Shown one piece after another: positions 1 to 11,476 of a stretch of 64,000 nt of DNA. Below the pieces are notes generated by a model. That model saw only the letters and a list, made by a program, of their open reading frames with translations, ran no database searches and was not told the DNA's origin. The DNA comes from Epinephelus fuscoguttatus (lineage: Eukaryota; Chordata; Actinopteri; Perciformes; Serranidae): the NCBI RefSeq assembly GCF_011397635.1, contig NC_064770.1:21669707-21733706 (forward strand), given 5' to 3'. Made by a program: the position numbers and the translations under genes. The stretch's first letter is position 1. The number at the start of each line of letters is the position of its first letter.

Positions 1-1248
1 TGAGAATTCATTAAAATGTCTTGTTCAAACCAAAAAAGGGAGAGTCCCCATTTTCACTCCTAAGCCGGAGCTTTGTGGCAGTTTCATTGGCTAATGTGGA
101 AAAAGTCCCGAGGCAGCGTCCACTTCCTATGTAGAACCAAATCAAATCGGCTCACTGCCTCCCTGCGGACGTGTCTGATCAATAGGTCCCGCGACTACGT
201 CTCATGCTGGCAGAATGCAGCTCTGGATGGAAACTAACTAAAATTTGCTGACAGACGTGTCATACTGCAAACCCACATTCACCTCTGATACAATCATATC
301 GATCTCATCCATTGCTTAACGGTGTTTTGTGCATATTTATGCTGGATTAGAGGAGCTGGAGGGGGGATCACACAATGCTGGCTGCATCCTGCTGTGTTAT
401 GTAATCTGTGTGTGTGCATGTGGGTTTGTAGACAAATCACAAAATCTCTTAAAAAGTGGGCAAATTCGGATCGATAAACAGCTGATAAGGACAGGATGAT
501 GTTTACTTTTGTACTTTTTTTTGGCTTTTAGAAATGTTAATTCTACAGTCCTGCTAATTCTACACATTAACACCATTCCTCAAGACTCTCCGGAGTGCAG
601 AATACACTGATTTTCCACAGTTTACTAAAAGAGATTGGGAGAAGCGAATGAGGCGTTCTTTCCATTGCTGTCACTGAAAATGACTTCCAGCGGAGCCGAC
701 TGATATAGCATGGGGTCTCTATGGGCTTTCGCAGAGCTGGAGTGAGTCAGTTTGGTGAATTATAGTAAATGATGGTGTGAGCTCTGACAGCTAGCAGCCT
801 GGAATTTGGGCCGCAGCTCCAAATTAGAGGAGCACAGCTAAAACAGTCGAGCGGGCCTCCAGATGTCACACATTTTGGGTCAAAATGCAAATCCTTGGAA
901 AATTCTTGCGCAGTAGATGGATGCAGATGCGGTGCTTAGTTCATGCAGAAGGCTGGCTGATAACTGTTGCTAAGTTAAAAGGTCACACAGTATCTGCTGA
1001 GACTGAAGCGTCGTTTACAATCAATGCATCAACTTCAATGATTTTTATTTTACTTTTTTATTGGAAAAGGACATAAAGTTTTTTAACAACTGCCATATCA
1101 ATATACAGTACTTGCATTATAATTTACAAAAGATAAAAAAAATCTGTACAGTCTCTGGTTTGTGCAGGAAGGTGGGAGGACCCTGGTAGAAAAATAAAGA
1201 CCTAAGACAGGAGAATTTTCAATGTGAGAACAGATAAAATGGTTTCAT
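1..1248. other. Gap; possible distal 3' end of kcnj2
   Basis: No gene seen on either strand; short open frames have no family resemblance. Two AATAAA-type signals readable on the minus strand lie near 1036-1064, so a long kcnj2 3' untranslated region could end here. That is inference; mammalian KCNJ2 is known to have a long 3' UTR. Confidence 0.35.
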
Positions 1249-1569
1249 TTAAAGGTCTGGTGTGTAGGATTACGTGGCATCTGGCGGTTAGGTTGCACAA
1301 CTGAAACTTCTCGGTGGTGGACACGAAAATGCGAATGGTCCTTTCTAGAGCTAGTGTTTGATTTGTCCAGTCTGGGCTCAAGTAGAAACAACATGGCAAA
1401 CTCTGTGGAAGAGGGCCCGCTCTGTATGTTGATATAAACGGCTCGTTCTGATGTAACAAATCACTATACTTATTTTTAGATTGTTGCATACTAATGAGAA
1501 CATAACTATGAATATTATGCACCATTTCTGCCATTAGATGCCCCTAAATCATACACGCTGGACCCTTAA
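1249..1569. mobile_element. MITE with terminal inverted repeats
   Basis: A block of about 320 bp begins TTAAAGGTCTGGTGTGTAGG and ends with the near-reverse complement (...CACGCTGGACCCTTAA). The inverted ends match over roughly 20 of 24 bases. It resembles a very common teleost MITE whose ends read TTAAAGGTCCAGTGTGTAGG (recalled, not searched). It has no coding capacity; the minus-strand open frame inside it is incidental. Confidence 0.7.
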
Positions 1570-3155
1570 TGATTTCCTTACCAGAGAAGCAGTACAGTGT
1601 TCTGGCCTCCACTGATCCAAGCAAGAATGCGTCACAATAACTGCTCAAAAACATTAAAGCTCAATCTTGTGTAAGACTGAAGTCAAGTGTGCTACATTGT
1701 GACTGTATTATTAATCAGCGGACTTGATCTTTAGAAAGCATGGGTCCATTTAGAAACAACAAACTTCACCCACAATGGTAACATGTGTCCAAATTCTGCA
1801 CGTCTGCAGCACCTAGAACACTGATGTTAATATAAAGCAGACTAAAGTCAAAATCAACTAATTCAGTGTTTCAACAGCCAGCAGTCACTGTTAGATGAGG
1901 AACAGTTAGGGTTTTAAATCAACATCAACTAACAGATGAGTTACGGTTGTTGTCTCCTACATATATGTACACATTTGGCTTTGGGTTATTAAACAGTTAC
2001 TACTGTTCTGGGGGGGTAAATTCTCTGGTGAGGAAAAGAAAGTGCACTAAAGCTTTGGAAAACACACTGACAGGATCATGCTCGTCTACATCTAGAAATA
2101 ACATTATAGACTGCATCTTCAAAATGGATACCTTTAAAGACAAATAATACATTTTGGCTTCTAGATTTCCCTCTAAACATACAATATGTAACTTAGCAGC
2201 ACTTTTCGTCAACATTCGTAACCTCGGCTCAGGGTTCCTGTCACGCTCCACCACTGACCTGTATTGCACATCAGAACATGAAGACCCGCAAGGAGTGTCA
2301 GTATACTGCACAGTAAATCACCTCTTAGTGCTTCTGCTTTCTGTGACATCTATTGCAGTGTGTGCTCAGAGTGCCTCCACCAGTACTGAGACTTTTGTAA
2401 AGGCACACGTTGCAAAAGATGCTATACTTAGACGAGATAATGGGTTGAGGAGCGTAGTGTACTTGTGCTCGTAATCTGTGCGAGACATCTCTTTCCTGCG
2501 TCACGCCATGAGAACAACGCCAAGACCACCACGCCGAACAGGGCTGTAAATATACTTTGCTAAGAGACCAGCTCATTAACAAACAATAGCCTGTTTTTTA
2601 GGAGCCTTTAAAACAAGATTCTTGACCTTATAATTAGTAAAAATATATTCAAATTTTGGTTGGCAAATCTCAAAGTTTCAGGTTCAAATCTTTTTTTTGA
2701 ATCTATATTTAATTATTTAAGCCAGTCACCATCTTATGTGCAATTAGGCCTCAAAATAAGACCTATTATTACCAGGATGCTCAATGCAAAATGTGCAAAC
2801 TGCACATAAATTAATTAGAAACTGTATTTCTCTTGTAAACATAGCAATTTCTCTGAACCCAATTGGCTATTCTGCTGAAATATATTAAGGAGGGAAGACT
2901 GCACTAAGTAGAAGTGAAGGCGTCTAGCCCATTTTGTCCCTCAGGCTCTATGCAACCAGTTCATTTATCACCACTTTCACCAAAAACAGTATAACATGTC
3001 TGGATTCCCATGGTGTCTTGTGCGTGAGCTTCTGCATAGAGAACTTCATACTCTAATCACAGTCTTTTACAAACTGTCATGCATAATAAACAACAGCAAC
3101 CGGGACCAAATTCAAGCTAGTTTGATTGCTGTGGTACCCTTCTTCACCCCTGCAG
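1570..3155 (-). other. Probable kcnj2 3' untranslated/flanking DNA
   Basis: No coding exon recognised. The stretch lies directly downstream of the kcnj2 stop codon and is AT-rich. The overlapping open frames at 2000-2580 on both strands mirror each other and carry no recognisable domain. Confidence 0.3.
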
Positions 3156-4472
3156 TCATATTTCTGATTCCGCTGTCAAAGGCCTTGATTCTAAAGGCAA
3201 AGAGTCCAGATTGCATTCAGAGTCTGACACCATGTCTGTGTTTGTGTCCTCGAGTGCACAGACCTCAGCACCCCTTATCTCCCTGTTTTCCTCCTCATCG
3301 AACTCCTCCTCCATCTCGACTTTTTCGAGAGCCACCTCGTTCTCGTAGCAAAAGGAGTTCCTCGAGCTGGAGGCGTCGGATTTTTTCTCTGCTAGTTCCC
3401 TGGCACTACAGTGGGGTGTGCTGGGCACCTCGTAGGTGTTGTCAAAGCGAGAGTAGTCCACTTTGTAGTAGTTCTTTTCTTCAAAGAGCACCGGCTCGAA
3501 GCGGTAGCCCCAGAGGATCTCGCTGGCCACATAGGAGCTCCGACACTGAGTTGTCATGGCTGTAGCTTCTACCATGCCCTCCAGAATCACAACGATCTCA
3601 AACTCTGATGTCTCCAAATCCTGTTTGCTCATCTCATAGAACGGGCTGTCCTCATCAATCTCGTGCACAATGGTGATTGGAGACACCAGGAAGATTCTGT
3701 CGATGCCACTGTCAAAGCCTACATCAATGTCTACCTGATCCAGGGGGATGAACTCTCCCTCTGCGGTGGTGCGGGACTTGAGTAGCTGGGCCCTGACATG
3801 GGCCTCCACCAGGTGACTCTTCCTCAGGTTTCCCACGCGCCACATCAGACAAAGTTTACCGTCCCTCATGGCCACTGTGGCATAATGGCTGAACACTAGG
3901 GTCTCATTCCTCTTTTTGGGCTTGGCCATCTTGGCCATGACAGCACCGATGATGAAAGCATCAATTATGCAGCCCACAATGCTTTGGAAGACGACCATGA
4001 AGACAGCGACAGGGCACTCCTCTGTCACATAGCGATAACCATAGCCAATAGTGGTTTGTGTCTCCACTGAAAACAAGAAAGCAGCGGTGAAGCTGTCCAC
4101 ATTGGAGACACACATCTGAGTCTCATTCTCTAAGTCCCCGTAAGAGAGTGCCACTACCCAGAACACAAAGCCAAAAAACAACCATGACAGCAGGAAAGAA
4201 AGGCAGAATATGAGCAGCATCCAGCGCCAGCGGATGTCCACGCAAGTGGTGAAGATATCTGCCAGGTACCGCTGGCCCTTCTCACTCATATTGATAAACT
4301 GCACATTGCAGTGGCCATCCTTCCTGACGAAGCGGCTCTGATGTTGGTGCTCTGTGTGCACCTTGTTGACATTGCCATTTCCGTAGCCATTCGGGACAGC
4401 AATAGCAGCCAGCTTCATGCCGTCTTCCTCGGAGGACACAATGCTGTAACGGTGGCTTCGCACACTCCCCAT
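3156..4472 (-). CDS. kcnj2: Inward rectifier potassium channel Kir2.1
   Basis: The single-exon frame gives 438 residues, close to the 427 of mammalian Kir2.1. It sets resting potential by passing K+ inward as a plasma-membrane tetramer. In order: a conserved N-terminus ([13 protein letters not shown]), helix M1 about 83-108, pore filter TTIGYG at 140-145, helix M2 with the rectification Asp at 171, the PKKR phosphoinositide-binding cluster at 185-188, and a long cytoplasmic domain. The extracellular disulfide pair is kept (Cys121, Cys153). The ER-export signal FCYENE and the C-terminal PDZ ligand ESEI are present. Kir2.1-type wording ([19 protein letters not shown], [11 protein letters not shown]) favours kcnj2 over kcnj12. 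Oddities: the residue after GYGYR is Tyr where mammals have Cys149, and the Arg-Arg before ESEI in mammals is Thr-Ala here. The start follows a spliced 5' UTR. Confidence 0.95.
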   Translation of the reverse strand: MGSVRSHRYSIVSSEEDGMKLAAIAVPNGYGNGNVNKVHTEHQHQSRFVRKDGHCNVQFINMSEKGQRYLADIFTTCVDIRWRWMLLIFCLSFLLSWLFFGFVFWVVALSYGDLENETQMCVSNVDSFTAAFLFSVETQTTIGYGYRYVTEECPVAVFMVVFQSIVGCIIDAFIIGAVMAKMAKPKKRNETLVFSHYATVAMRDGKLCLMWRVGNLRKSHLVEAHVRAQLLKSRTTAEGEFIPLDQVDIDVGFDSGIDRIFLVSPITIVHEIDEDSPFYEMSKQDLETSEFEIVVILEGMVEATAMTTQCRSSYVASEILWGYRFEPVLFEEKNYYKVDYSRFDNTYEVPSTPHCSARELAEKKSDASSSRNSFCYENEVALEKVEMEEEFDEEENREIRGAEVCALEDTNTDMVSDSECNLDSLPLESRPLTAESEI

Positions 4473-4720
4473 CGCTTCCGCCTGGGAGGGCTGGGCCGAT
4501 TCTGCTTTGGAAAACAGTCTAAGTTTTTGGTAGAAGCGTTGGAGAAACAGTTTTGAATTATCCTGGGGACAAACTCAAGCGGAAATCGTGGAGAACAGGA
4601 CCAGATCCTGCAGGGAACAGGGGAGAGCAGGCCTGTGCTTCTGCAGGCGTGCTGTGCACCTTTCGTGAGGGCAGGTCACTCCTATCCGACGGCTGCTTTG
4701 GACCTCATCAGTGAAGTGGG
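4473..4720 (-). other. kcnj2: kcnj2 5' UTR portion of coding exon
   Basis: On the minus strand a good acceptor (pyrimidine run then TTTCCACAG) lies just outside 4720 and leads to the kcnj2 ATG at 4472. KCNJ2 genes are known to have a non-coding first exon spliced to one coding exon, which fits. Confidence 0.6.
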
Positions 4721-6735
4721 CTGTGGAAATTACAGAGAGAGAGAGAAACAGTTTTAAAGTAATTGACAGGAGGCAGAGCAAAGATCACTGTATGTGGGTG
4801 TGTGGTTACCTGTTGTCTAAATAATGCAGTGTACACTCAAAGTGAGCTGAGCTATTCTTGCATACACAGAAAATGTCCATACAGTGTGTGTGGTGCAGTC
4901 AGAAAGCACATGGAATGCATTGTGTATTATCAGTAGTAGATTAAAAATATGATTCAAGCACTTAGATAGCTGACAAAGTGGGAAAGGATGTTTACCCTGC
5001 TTAATGTAAGTATTAATTAGGCAGGTCAGTCCATGGGGAGCTGAGTCAAATTACAGGTCAAGTCCATGTTAATCCAGCGAGCCACTGGATCAAAGTAGCA
5101 GCTCTGTGCAGACGCTTCTTTAAACTCTGCGTAAATCTGCACATGTAAGTGAGAAAGCAATGCACGCAATTATAATATGATGCATGTGTGAAAAAACTTA
5201 CAGCATGTTCAGTAATTAATTATTACATTTAATGCTGTTTAATCTCAGTTATCAAGAGCACAGCTTCAGTAGCACATGTAGCCAAAACTAATACACAATC
5301 ACAGTTTGCATCACTACATCATGGAACAAGATTTAATTAACCTAACAGCATTTCAGAGAGGACGGGTCTCTTTCTCTGAAAGCAACAGTAACCTTGCATC
5401 ATATGCAACGGAGCAGCAAGGACAGCTAAATTAGAAAAGCTATTGACTCGGCGTGTGTGGCCTGAGAGGTCCATTAAAATGCAACACCACAGGCTACGAA
5501 AGGCCACGGTCAGCCAGACATGCTCTGCTAGTGCCAAAACAACTCCCCACCTCCACTTTTGCAACTGTCTCATCTGAGGGTCACGATTGTGTCATAGTGA
5601 GGAGATCCATAAAACCCTCATGGACTTTTTCAGTAAATGTTCTGAAATAAAGCTTTGATTTTGTTTTAAAATCACAGCACAGACGTCAAAAAGGAAACTT
5701 TTTGTTGACTTTGGTCATTTTTTTTAACCCACCGTCTACTTGTGTGCATGTTAAAGTCATGAGAAGTCATGTGGCATAAGACGTGAAGGACGTGGTGCTA
5801 AATCCCCATGCATCATATTTGTTTTTCTCAACTAATGATGTCACTGCTTGGTCGACTACAAATGGCAACCGATCTGGCACACTGTTGGGAATATGGAGGC
5901 TCCATTCATTCACAGCTCAGATGATGCCAACTAAATATACATGATGTATTTCAGCGATTTTATATTGTACTGGAAACTGTATTCATTTCACAATTGCTTC
6001 TTTTATTCACAAATTACTTACATTTTCTTAGAGAGAAGGGAATCTTACAAGTATAATATGTAGTATCTAGTGAGACTGCACAAAAGCATCAAATGCACCT
6101 TTAGAGAGAAGTAAAGCTCAAACTATCCAACAAAAAGTGAGCATTTGTGTGACACTTTTCTCTAAAGCACCCTGCAGTCACCAACCAGCACATACATTTT
6201 TAACACCGCTGACCCCCAGTGTGAGTCAAACCTCTAACTTCTGTGGTGTTAATGCGCTGACATTGATCATTAATACACACTAAGGTCACTCTCTCCTCCC
6301 CTCGGCTGCAACCGTGCTCTTTGTCACTGGGCTTTTATCCGCTCACTATATATCACATCACTTATTACTGCAGGTTGGTACGTGGTGACAGACCGAGGCT
6401 TCCACAGGCTGCACAACCTGTGATTGTTTGTTTTGCATGTGTTCTCAATTAGAGCCAACAGCTGAGGCAGATGGAAACTAGTTACATAAAGCTGCTCTAT
6501 TTTTTATTACACCAATCAATAACTATGGCCAATCAGTCAGCATATAGCATCTAAGCCTCTGCAACACGTATATAATAGAAGCCTATATATAGTTTTGCAG
6601 ACATTTGACATATTTGTATTAAAGTCATATTTATCATTTTTATTTAAGGGGCAAGTATAGTATTATAAATTCAAATTAAATAAGGATGGGGGGGTAATAG
6701 CTAAATCTCAAATGGCACAAGAAGAAGCGTCGAAC

Positions 6736-6774
<39 letters not shown>

Positions 6775-6929
6775 TAGGCTAATAATAATAATACTTTTCC
6801 TGAATTGGAATTAATTAAAAGGACATCAGTTTAAGCATTTTGCGTTGACACTAGCAGTTATGGTAGAGTAAGCTATATTTCCAACTCCACCTCTCTCTCG
6901 TCAGTACAGATAAATCTTATCACACCTAC
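4721..6929 (-). other. kcnj2: kcnj2 intron 1
   Basis: About 2.2 kb between the proposed 5' UTR exons. Open frames near 5337-5650 are opposite-strand mirrors with no family match. It holds an (AAT)n microsatellite near 6735; nothing else is recognised. Confidence 0.5.
6735..6774. repeat. (AAT)n microsatellite
   Basis: About 13 tandem AAT/TAA units, followed by a second short run near 6780-6793. Confidence 0.95.
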
Positions 6930-7100
6930 CTGTTGGTCCTCGCTGCGCAAATCTGCCGTTTCCTTGTTGTAATAAGTCCCATATGCACCCCGCGTCCCTT
7001 TTCTTCTCGCTGCTCTTTTATTATGCTCACTTAGCTTCCCGTCTGGCGCTGCAAATTCTGCCATAACCCTCCCCAGCAATACTGAAGATGATGTTTGTCG
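6930..7100 (-). other. kcnj2: Probable non-coding first exon of kcnj2
   Basis: On the minus strand a consensus donor (CAACAG followed by GTAGGTG) lies at 6930/6929, just downstream of a promoter-like block. The upper boundary, the transcription start, is a guess. The open frame across it has no family match and runs through the donor, so it is not taken as coding. Confidence 0.45.
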
Positions 7101-7109
7101 TTGCAAAGA

Positions 7110-7170
7110 CAGACTTTAAAAACACGTGTGCTCCTCCCCGCCCCTGCTGGCAGCGGTGGCCAATGGGAAG
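7110..7170 (-). promoter_or_regulatory. Promoter-like block upstream of kcnj2
   Basis: Reading the minus strand there is an inverted CCAAT box (plus-strand CCAAT at 7160-7164), a GC box (CCGCCCC at 7139-7145) and a TTTTTAAAG TATA-like element near 7115-7122, in that order towards kcnj2 exon 1. Motifs are seen; function is inferred. Confidence 0.45.
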
Positions 7171-7788
7171 CAGCAGCGCCTGTTTGAGGGTCTGAGCCCG
7201 CATGGAGGGTTTACATTGTCTCTCTGTGAGTGAGTGAGTGAGTGAGTGGATGACAAGGGGTGTCAAACCTTGTTATTTCTCACAGGGACGCTGAAAACAT
7301 GGAGAAAAGCGTCAGTTTGAGCGCAAAGCATCTGCAGAGTTGCTGCAAAACTGCACTTGTGAAGCTGGTCAAACATGTCAACCACAATTGGAATTTAAAC
7401 GTCACGAGACAATGTTTGTCCTTTTCTGTTTAAGAATCAAATATAGTTTGTGGTGAGGAGTACTTTTATTGTGAAATCTGTGACTTTCCTAAATGAGAAT
7501 CACTGCTGGAGTGATATTGAGTGCACTCAGTGAACACAAGGTGGCAGTCTGGAGCTGCAAACTGGATCAACTCACCCAAGTGCTGCCATAACATTGTGTG
7601 ATCAGTATTATCACACGAGATGCACAGTTATCTTGATATTACAGATACTTGCTCACCAAATGTATCCAAATAATTTTTTTCTGGTTTTAGTTAATTAGGA
7701 TCCCCCACCAGCGAGCACACTGATGTCAGCTAGTCTTTTTGGGACTTGACGCAGTCTAACAAGCAGTCATGTAGGCAGGCTACATTAT

Positions 7789-8365
7789 ATCCTCCTGAGA
7801 CCAGAACTTTTGTTTGCATTTTTTATTTCTCCTCACTATTTGGGATCAATAGGACGCAATAAGTAAAAAAAAAAACAAAAAACCTTAACATTGTCTATGA
7901 TAATTAAGTCCCAATGTCCTCAAACGAGTACTTCCTAGTTAACAGTGTCTTAGCTTGTTACTGTTGCTAAAATTGGTCAAATTTGTTGCCGTATCAAACT
8001 ACAAACATTATTAATCATAAATAAAAAAGTTTCAACCATATAATGTGATCAGGTTTTGGACCTTGCCCACTTTTGTGTCAGGATCAGCTGCAGACTGACT
8101 TGACAGAGATGACTGCCATCTTGTTTTTACATGGATTAGTGTATTGTGCAAATTATCCTTCACGAATTGAAACCTTGTCACAACTTTTACTTTGTCTACA
8201 TAGTCAAGTTTGATTGTCTTCTTTGCGCTCTGTCAGGGCCACTAGATGGGACAAAAAAGTGTCCATGGACGAGGACAACGGGTCTAAGTTAAGTAGAATG
8301 AAGTATAAGCTCAAGTAAACCCAAAATGTGATGTCCTTATATGAGGATGCAGGGTCTCAGGAGGA
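7789..8365. mobile_element. MITE-like element with short inverted ends
   Basis: TCCTCCTGAGACC at about 7791 is matched in inverse orientation by GGTCTCAGGAGGA at about 8350, bounding about 570 bp of non-coding, AT-rich DNA. The rest of the flank is not clean enough to call a target duplication. Confidence 0.45.
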
Positions 8366-9910
8366 CATACATTTAGAAATCCCTTTTGAAATGTTAGACA
8401 CTGCAAACAAAAATCACCAAGAAAAATTCATAATTTACACAATTTCATTTAATTTACTGTTCCATCATACAGTATATCTCATTAAAAAGCTAATTATTTC
8501 TTGAAAACAGCTCTAATGTATATTTTTTTTTAATAAATACAAAATACTGGTATTAGAAAATGTATTTAATTAAAATAATTTGTTATTGAAAAATACAAAA
8601 ACAGAATATTTACAAACTGGTATTATCACATTTTAGGCATTTAGTAGCCTCAGTATTGCTCTGACCTCAAAGGTTCAATGTGTTAGATTTTGAACATTAA
8701 TACAGCACCAGCTATTTGCTACGTAAAGATGTGGTTGAGTAATGGCGTCCTGAGCAGAGAATGAAGTCACACTTCTGTTGTGTTTGCTTTTATCAGAGCT
8801 TCTCTGCTCTTTGTTGAGGTAGCCAGGCCAGCCGCACGTGCTTGTGAGCTCCTGTGACTCCCTGAGTGTGTATCCTACTGGCCAGCTAATCGCCATTGCT
8901 CTGCACTGCGCTCGTATGGCAGTTAAGGATAATAATGCCATTCTGACCAATGGTGGCAGGACGGTGTTGTTGCGAAAGCATAACACCCACCCTCTGCTCC
9001 ATGTTAACACTGTTAGCTCTGTCAGCACTGTTGCTGTTGTTAGCACTGTGAGCAGTGTTAGCCAAAGACGATTCCAGCCCAGACTCTGAATGTCGTAGGC
9101 TATATGGCACCTTTACCACCCTGCATTGATGAGCTCTGACATTTTCCCACATCATCGATTTGAGGTGGCCAATCAGGATATATTGGGAGTGTAAGCCTGT
9201 GAATTCGGGAGTGCATGCTGGGTGGTTTCTGTCAGTCAAAGCCACCCTTTACTGACTGAGTAAACAGCCAACTGAAACACAAAGTAAAGTGGACAAAGTG
9301 ACGTACGATGTCCTTTAGATGACAACAAGACTGAGCCTTTTTCAAGAGCGATAAATATAAGAGCAGTGGAGTGAGGACATTTCTAAGATCAACTTTACAA
9401 GCAACTTACTGGTGCACAAAACACTAAACGACCATTACAGCAGAGTATGATACAGTACATAATAGTAGAGAAGAAATGAGAGAGCCCCCCTCTCACCGAT
9501 ACCAACAACAACAACCTAAAAATAAAGTACTCTCCTTTGTGTACCCTCCAACCCTGCAGTCCAGGGAACACAAATATAATAGGGTAGTTCACAGTGAGCA
9601 TATTGCTGTGATGGGATTCACTTGCATAAAGCCAAAGACTGTGGGCTATAGGGTAATTGTTGTACATGGGGATACAAAAGTGGTCTTATTTGAGAATAAA
9701 ATGACATATTAATATATTTTAAGTATTTCGAGTGTAAGAGTACAAGATTTGAAGGACTTTTTTTTACAAATGACGTCTTATTTTTTTCTGTCCAGCAAAA
9801 TACAAATAATAAAATACTTAGAAGTACGATTATAAAAGCAAACACGTTTTAGAGTTTTACAAAAACAGCTTTTGTTTGACTTACATTTATGGATTTTATT
9901 CATCTTACAC
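8366..9910. other. Gap between kcnj2 and kcnj16
   Basis: No gene recognised. The overlapping frames at 8675-9245 on both strands contain repeated GTTAGCACTGT-type units near 9004-9060, which create a repetitive but meaningless translation. Nothing else can be supported. Confidence 0.5.
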
Positions 9911-10215
9911 AACAGCATGGTGGTGTAGTGGTTAGCATTGTCGCCACACAGCAAGAGGGGCCCTGGCTCGAACCTGGGATGGGGGAGCTATTCCGTGCGG
10001 AGTTTGCATGTTCTCCCTGTGTCAGTGTGGGTTTTCTTGGGGTACTCCGGCTTCCTCCCACAGTCCAAAGGCATGCAGGTTAACTTGTGACTTTAACTTT
10101 CCCAAAGGTGTGAATGGTTGTCTGTCTCTATGTGTCAGACCTGTGATAGTCTGGTGACCTGTCCAGGGTGTACCCTGCCTCTTGCCTAGTGTCACCTGGG
10201 ATAGGCTCCAGCCCA
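9911..10215 (+). mobile_element. tRNA-derived SINE
   Basis: The head carries RNA polymerase III promoter motifs: an A box (TGGTGTAGTGG at 9921-9931) and a B box (GGCTCGAACCTGG from 9965). The body (GTGTGGGTTTTCTTGGGGTACTCC..., then GTCTGTCTCTATGTGTCAG) matches a SINE body repeated many times in teleost genomes. Two further copies in opposite orientation lie at about 22575-22705 and 63505-63775. It sits about 110 bp beyond the kcnj16 stop codon, so it may form part of that gene's 3' UTR in antisense. Confidence 0.75.
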
Positions 10216-10327
10216 GAAATAGAAATAAAATTCATCTAACACAAAAAAACAGGCTGTAAACACTAAAGTTACACATAAATATATTTACAAGAGCACATCT
10301 TATCACATTGTCCATCACATGCCCGCT

Positions 10328-11476
10328 TTACAAACAGGTCTGCTGCATCACCTCTTCAATGATGTCAGGATTGACATTGCAAGCATGTCCGTTGCTCATG
10401 GTTGATGCAATGAGAGGACCACTGGTCTCACCCCCCTCTGTTGGACGTTCCCTCCTGTCAAACTCCTCCGCACTGAGCAGTGGCACAGGCACCCAGGTGG
10501 TCACATTGAACAAAGCGTAATCCACCTTGTAGTGCCTCTTGCCCAGTTTCAACATGTCCTGGAAGCGTTGTCCCCAGCGGATGTCTGCTGGTGTGTAGGA
10601 GGTTCGTGTCTGGTGGAGCATACCCGTCGAGTCACCGGTGTAGGTGAAAGACACCACCAGTTCAAAGTCGTCCCCCAGCAGGTTGTCAGGGCCCAGGCTG
10701 TAGAGAGGACTGCCGGGCTCCAGTTTATGGATGATGGTGGTCGGTGTGGCAAGGACAATGTCTCGATTCTGGATGTGCAGTTCCTCGTATGACATCACAA
10801 CAGTCCCAGCTGGCTGTTTCACATGGCGGACTACCATGGCTCTGGTAACACCCTCCAAGATGTGATTACCCCTGAAGTCCCCAACTCGCCACGACAGACA
10901 CAGAACCCCATCTCGTAGGTTGACCACTGCACAGCTACTGAAACCAACCGTCTGAGCTCTCTTACGAGCTGAAGCCATTTTGGCAATAACAATACCGATG
11001 ACGATGGTGTCAATGAGGCAGCTAAATACATCTTGAACTGTCACCACAATTATTGCCACAATACAGTTCTCGGTCATGCCCCTGAAGCCATAGCCAATAG
11101 TCGCCTGGGTCTCCATTGAGAACAGAAAGGCCGCAGTGAAGCCACGCACGTTCTCCACGCAGGGTGCGCTATCTACATCGTCAGTGTCCCCGTGTACATA
11201 CGCTATGAGCCAATAGCAGAGACCGAAAAACATCCAAGAGAGAATGTAAGAGAGGGAAAAGATGAGGAACATCACCCTCCAGCGGATCTCCACAAGAGTG
11301 GTGAAAATGTCCACCAGGAACGGGCTCCAGTGTCCGGGGGCCTTCTGGAAAACCACCGGGAACCTTCCATCCTTCTGCATAAAGCGCAGCTGCTTGTCCT
11401 CATTTTGCATGCCCAGTGTATGGATTGTAGTGTTGTAGGTATCAATGACGATCTGCTCATCCCTTTCCGTGCCCAT
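10328..11476 (-). CDS. kcnj16: Inward rectifier channel subunit, Kir5.1-like
   Basis: One exon encodes 382 residues from the ATG at 11476; the frame stays open three codons further to a GTG, which is not a likely start. Kir5.1 is a pH-sensitive partner subunit that assembles with Kir4.1/Kir4.2. Kir5.1-like wording includes VDIFTTLVEIRWR, FSLSYILSW, MASARKRAQT and FTYTGDSTG in the cytoplasmic domain. Helix M1 spans about 68-92, the filter TIGYG 126-130 and M2 about 142-165. Two residues differ from mammalian Kir5.1: the filter is preceded by Ala125 where most Kir channels have Thr, and the M2 rectification position is Asp156 where mammalian Kir5.1 has Asn. The C-terminus QTCL could bind a class I PDZ domain. 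It lies near kcnj2 in the same orientation, the known KCNJ16-KCNJ2 linkage. Confidence 0.88.
   Translation of the reverse strand: MGTERDEQIVIDTYNTTIHTLGMQNEDKQLRFMQKDGRFPVVFQKAPGHWSPFLVDIFTTLVEIRWRVMFLIFSLSYILSWMFFGLCYWLIAYVHGDTDDVDSAPCVENVRGFTAAFLFSMETQATIGYGFRGMTENCIVAIIVVTVQDVFSCLIDTIVIGIVIAKMASARKRAQTVGFSSCAVVNLRDGVLCLSWRVGDFRGNHILEGVTRAMVVRHVKQPAGTVVMSYEELHIQNRDIVLATPTTIIHKLEPGSPLYSLGPDNLLGDDFELVVSFTYTGDSTGMLHQTRTSYTPADIRWGQRFQDMLKLGKRHYKVDYALFNVTTWVPVPLLSAEEFDRRERPTEGGETSGPLIASTMSNGHACNVNPDIIEEVMQQTCL

Noticed and set aside
2996-3565. 189-codon plus-strand frame over the kcnj2 3' end
   Set aside because: It lies antisense to the well-conserved kcnj2 coding region and has no family content.
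8675-9245. Overlapping frames of 119-123 codons on the minus strand
   Set aside because: No conserved motif, no splice logic, and low-complexity GTTAGCACTGT units explain part of the translation.
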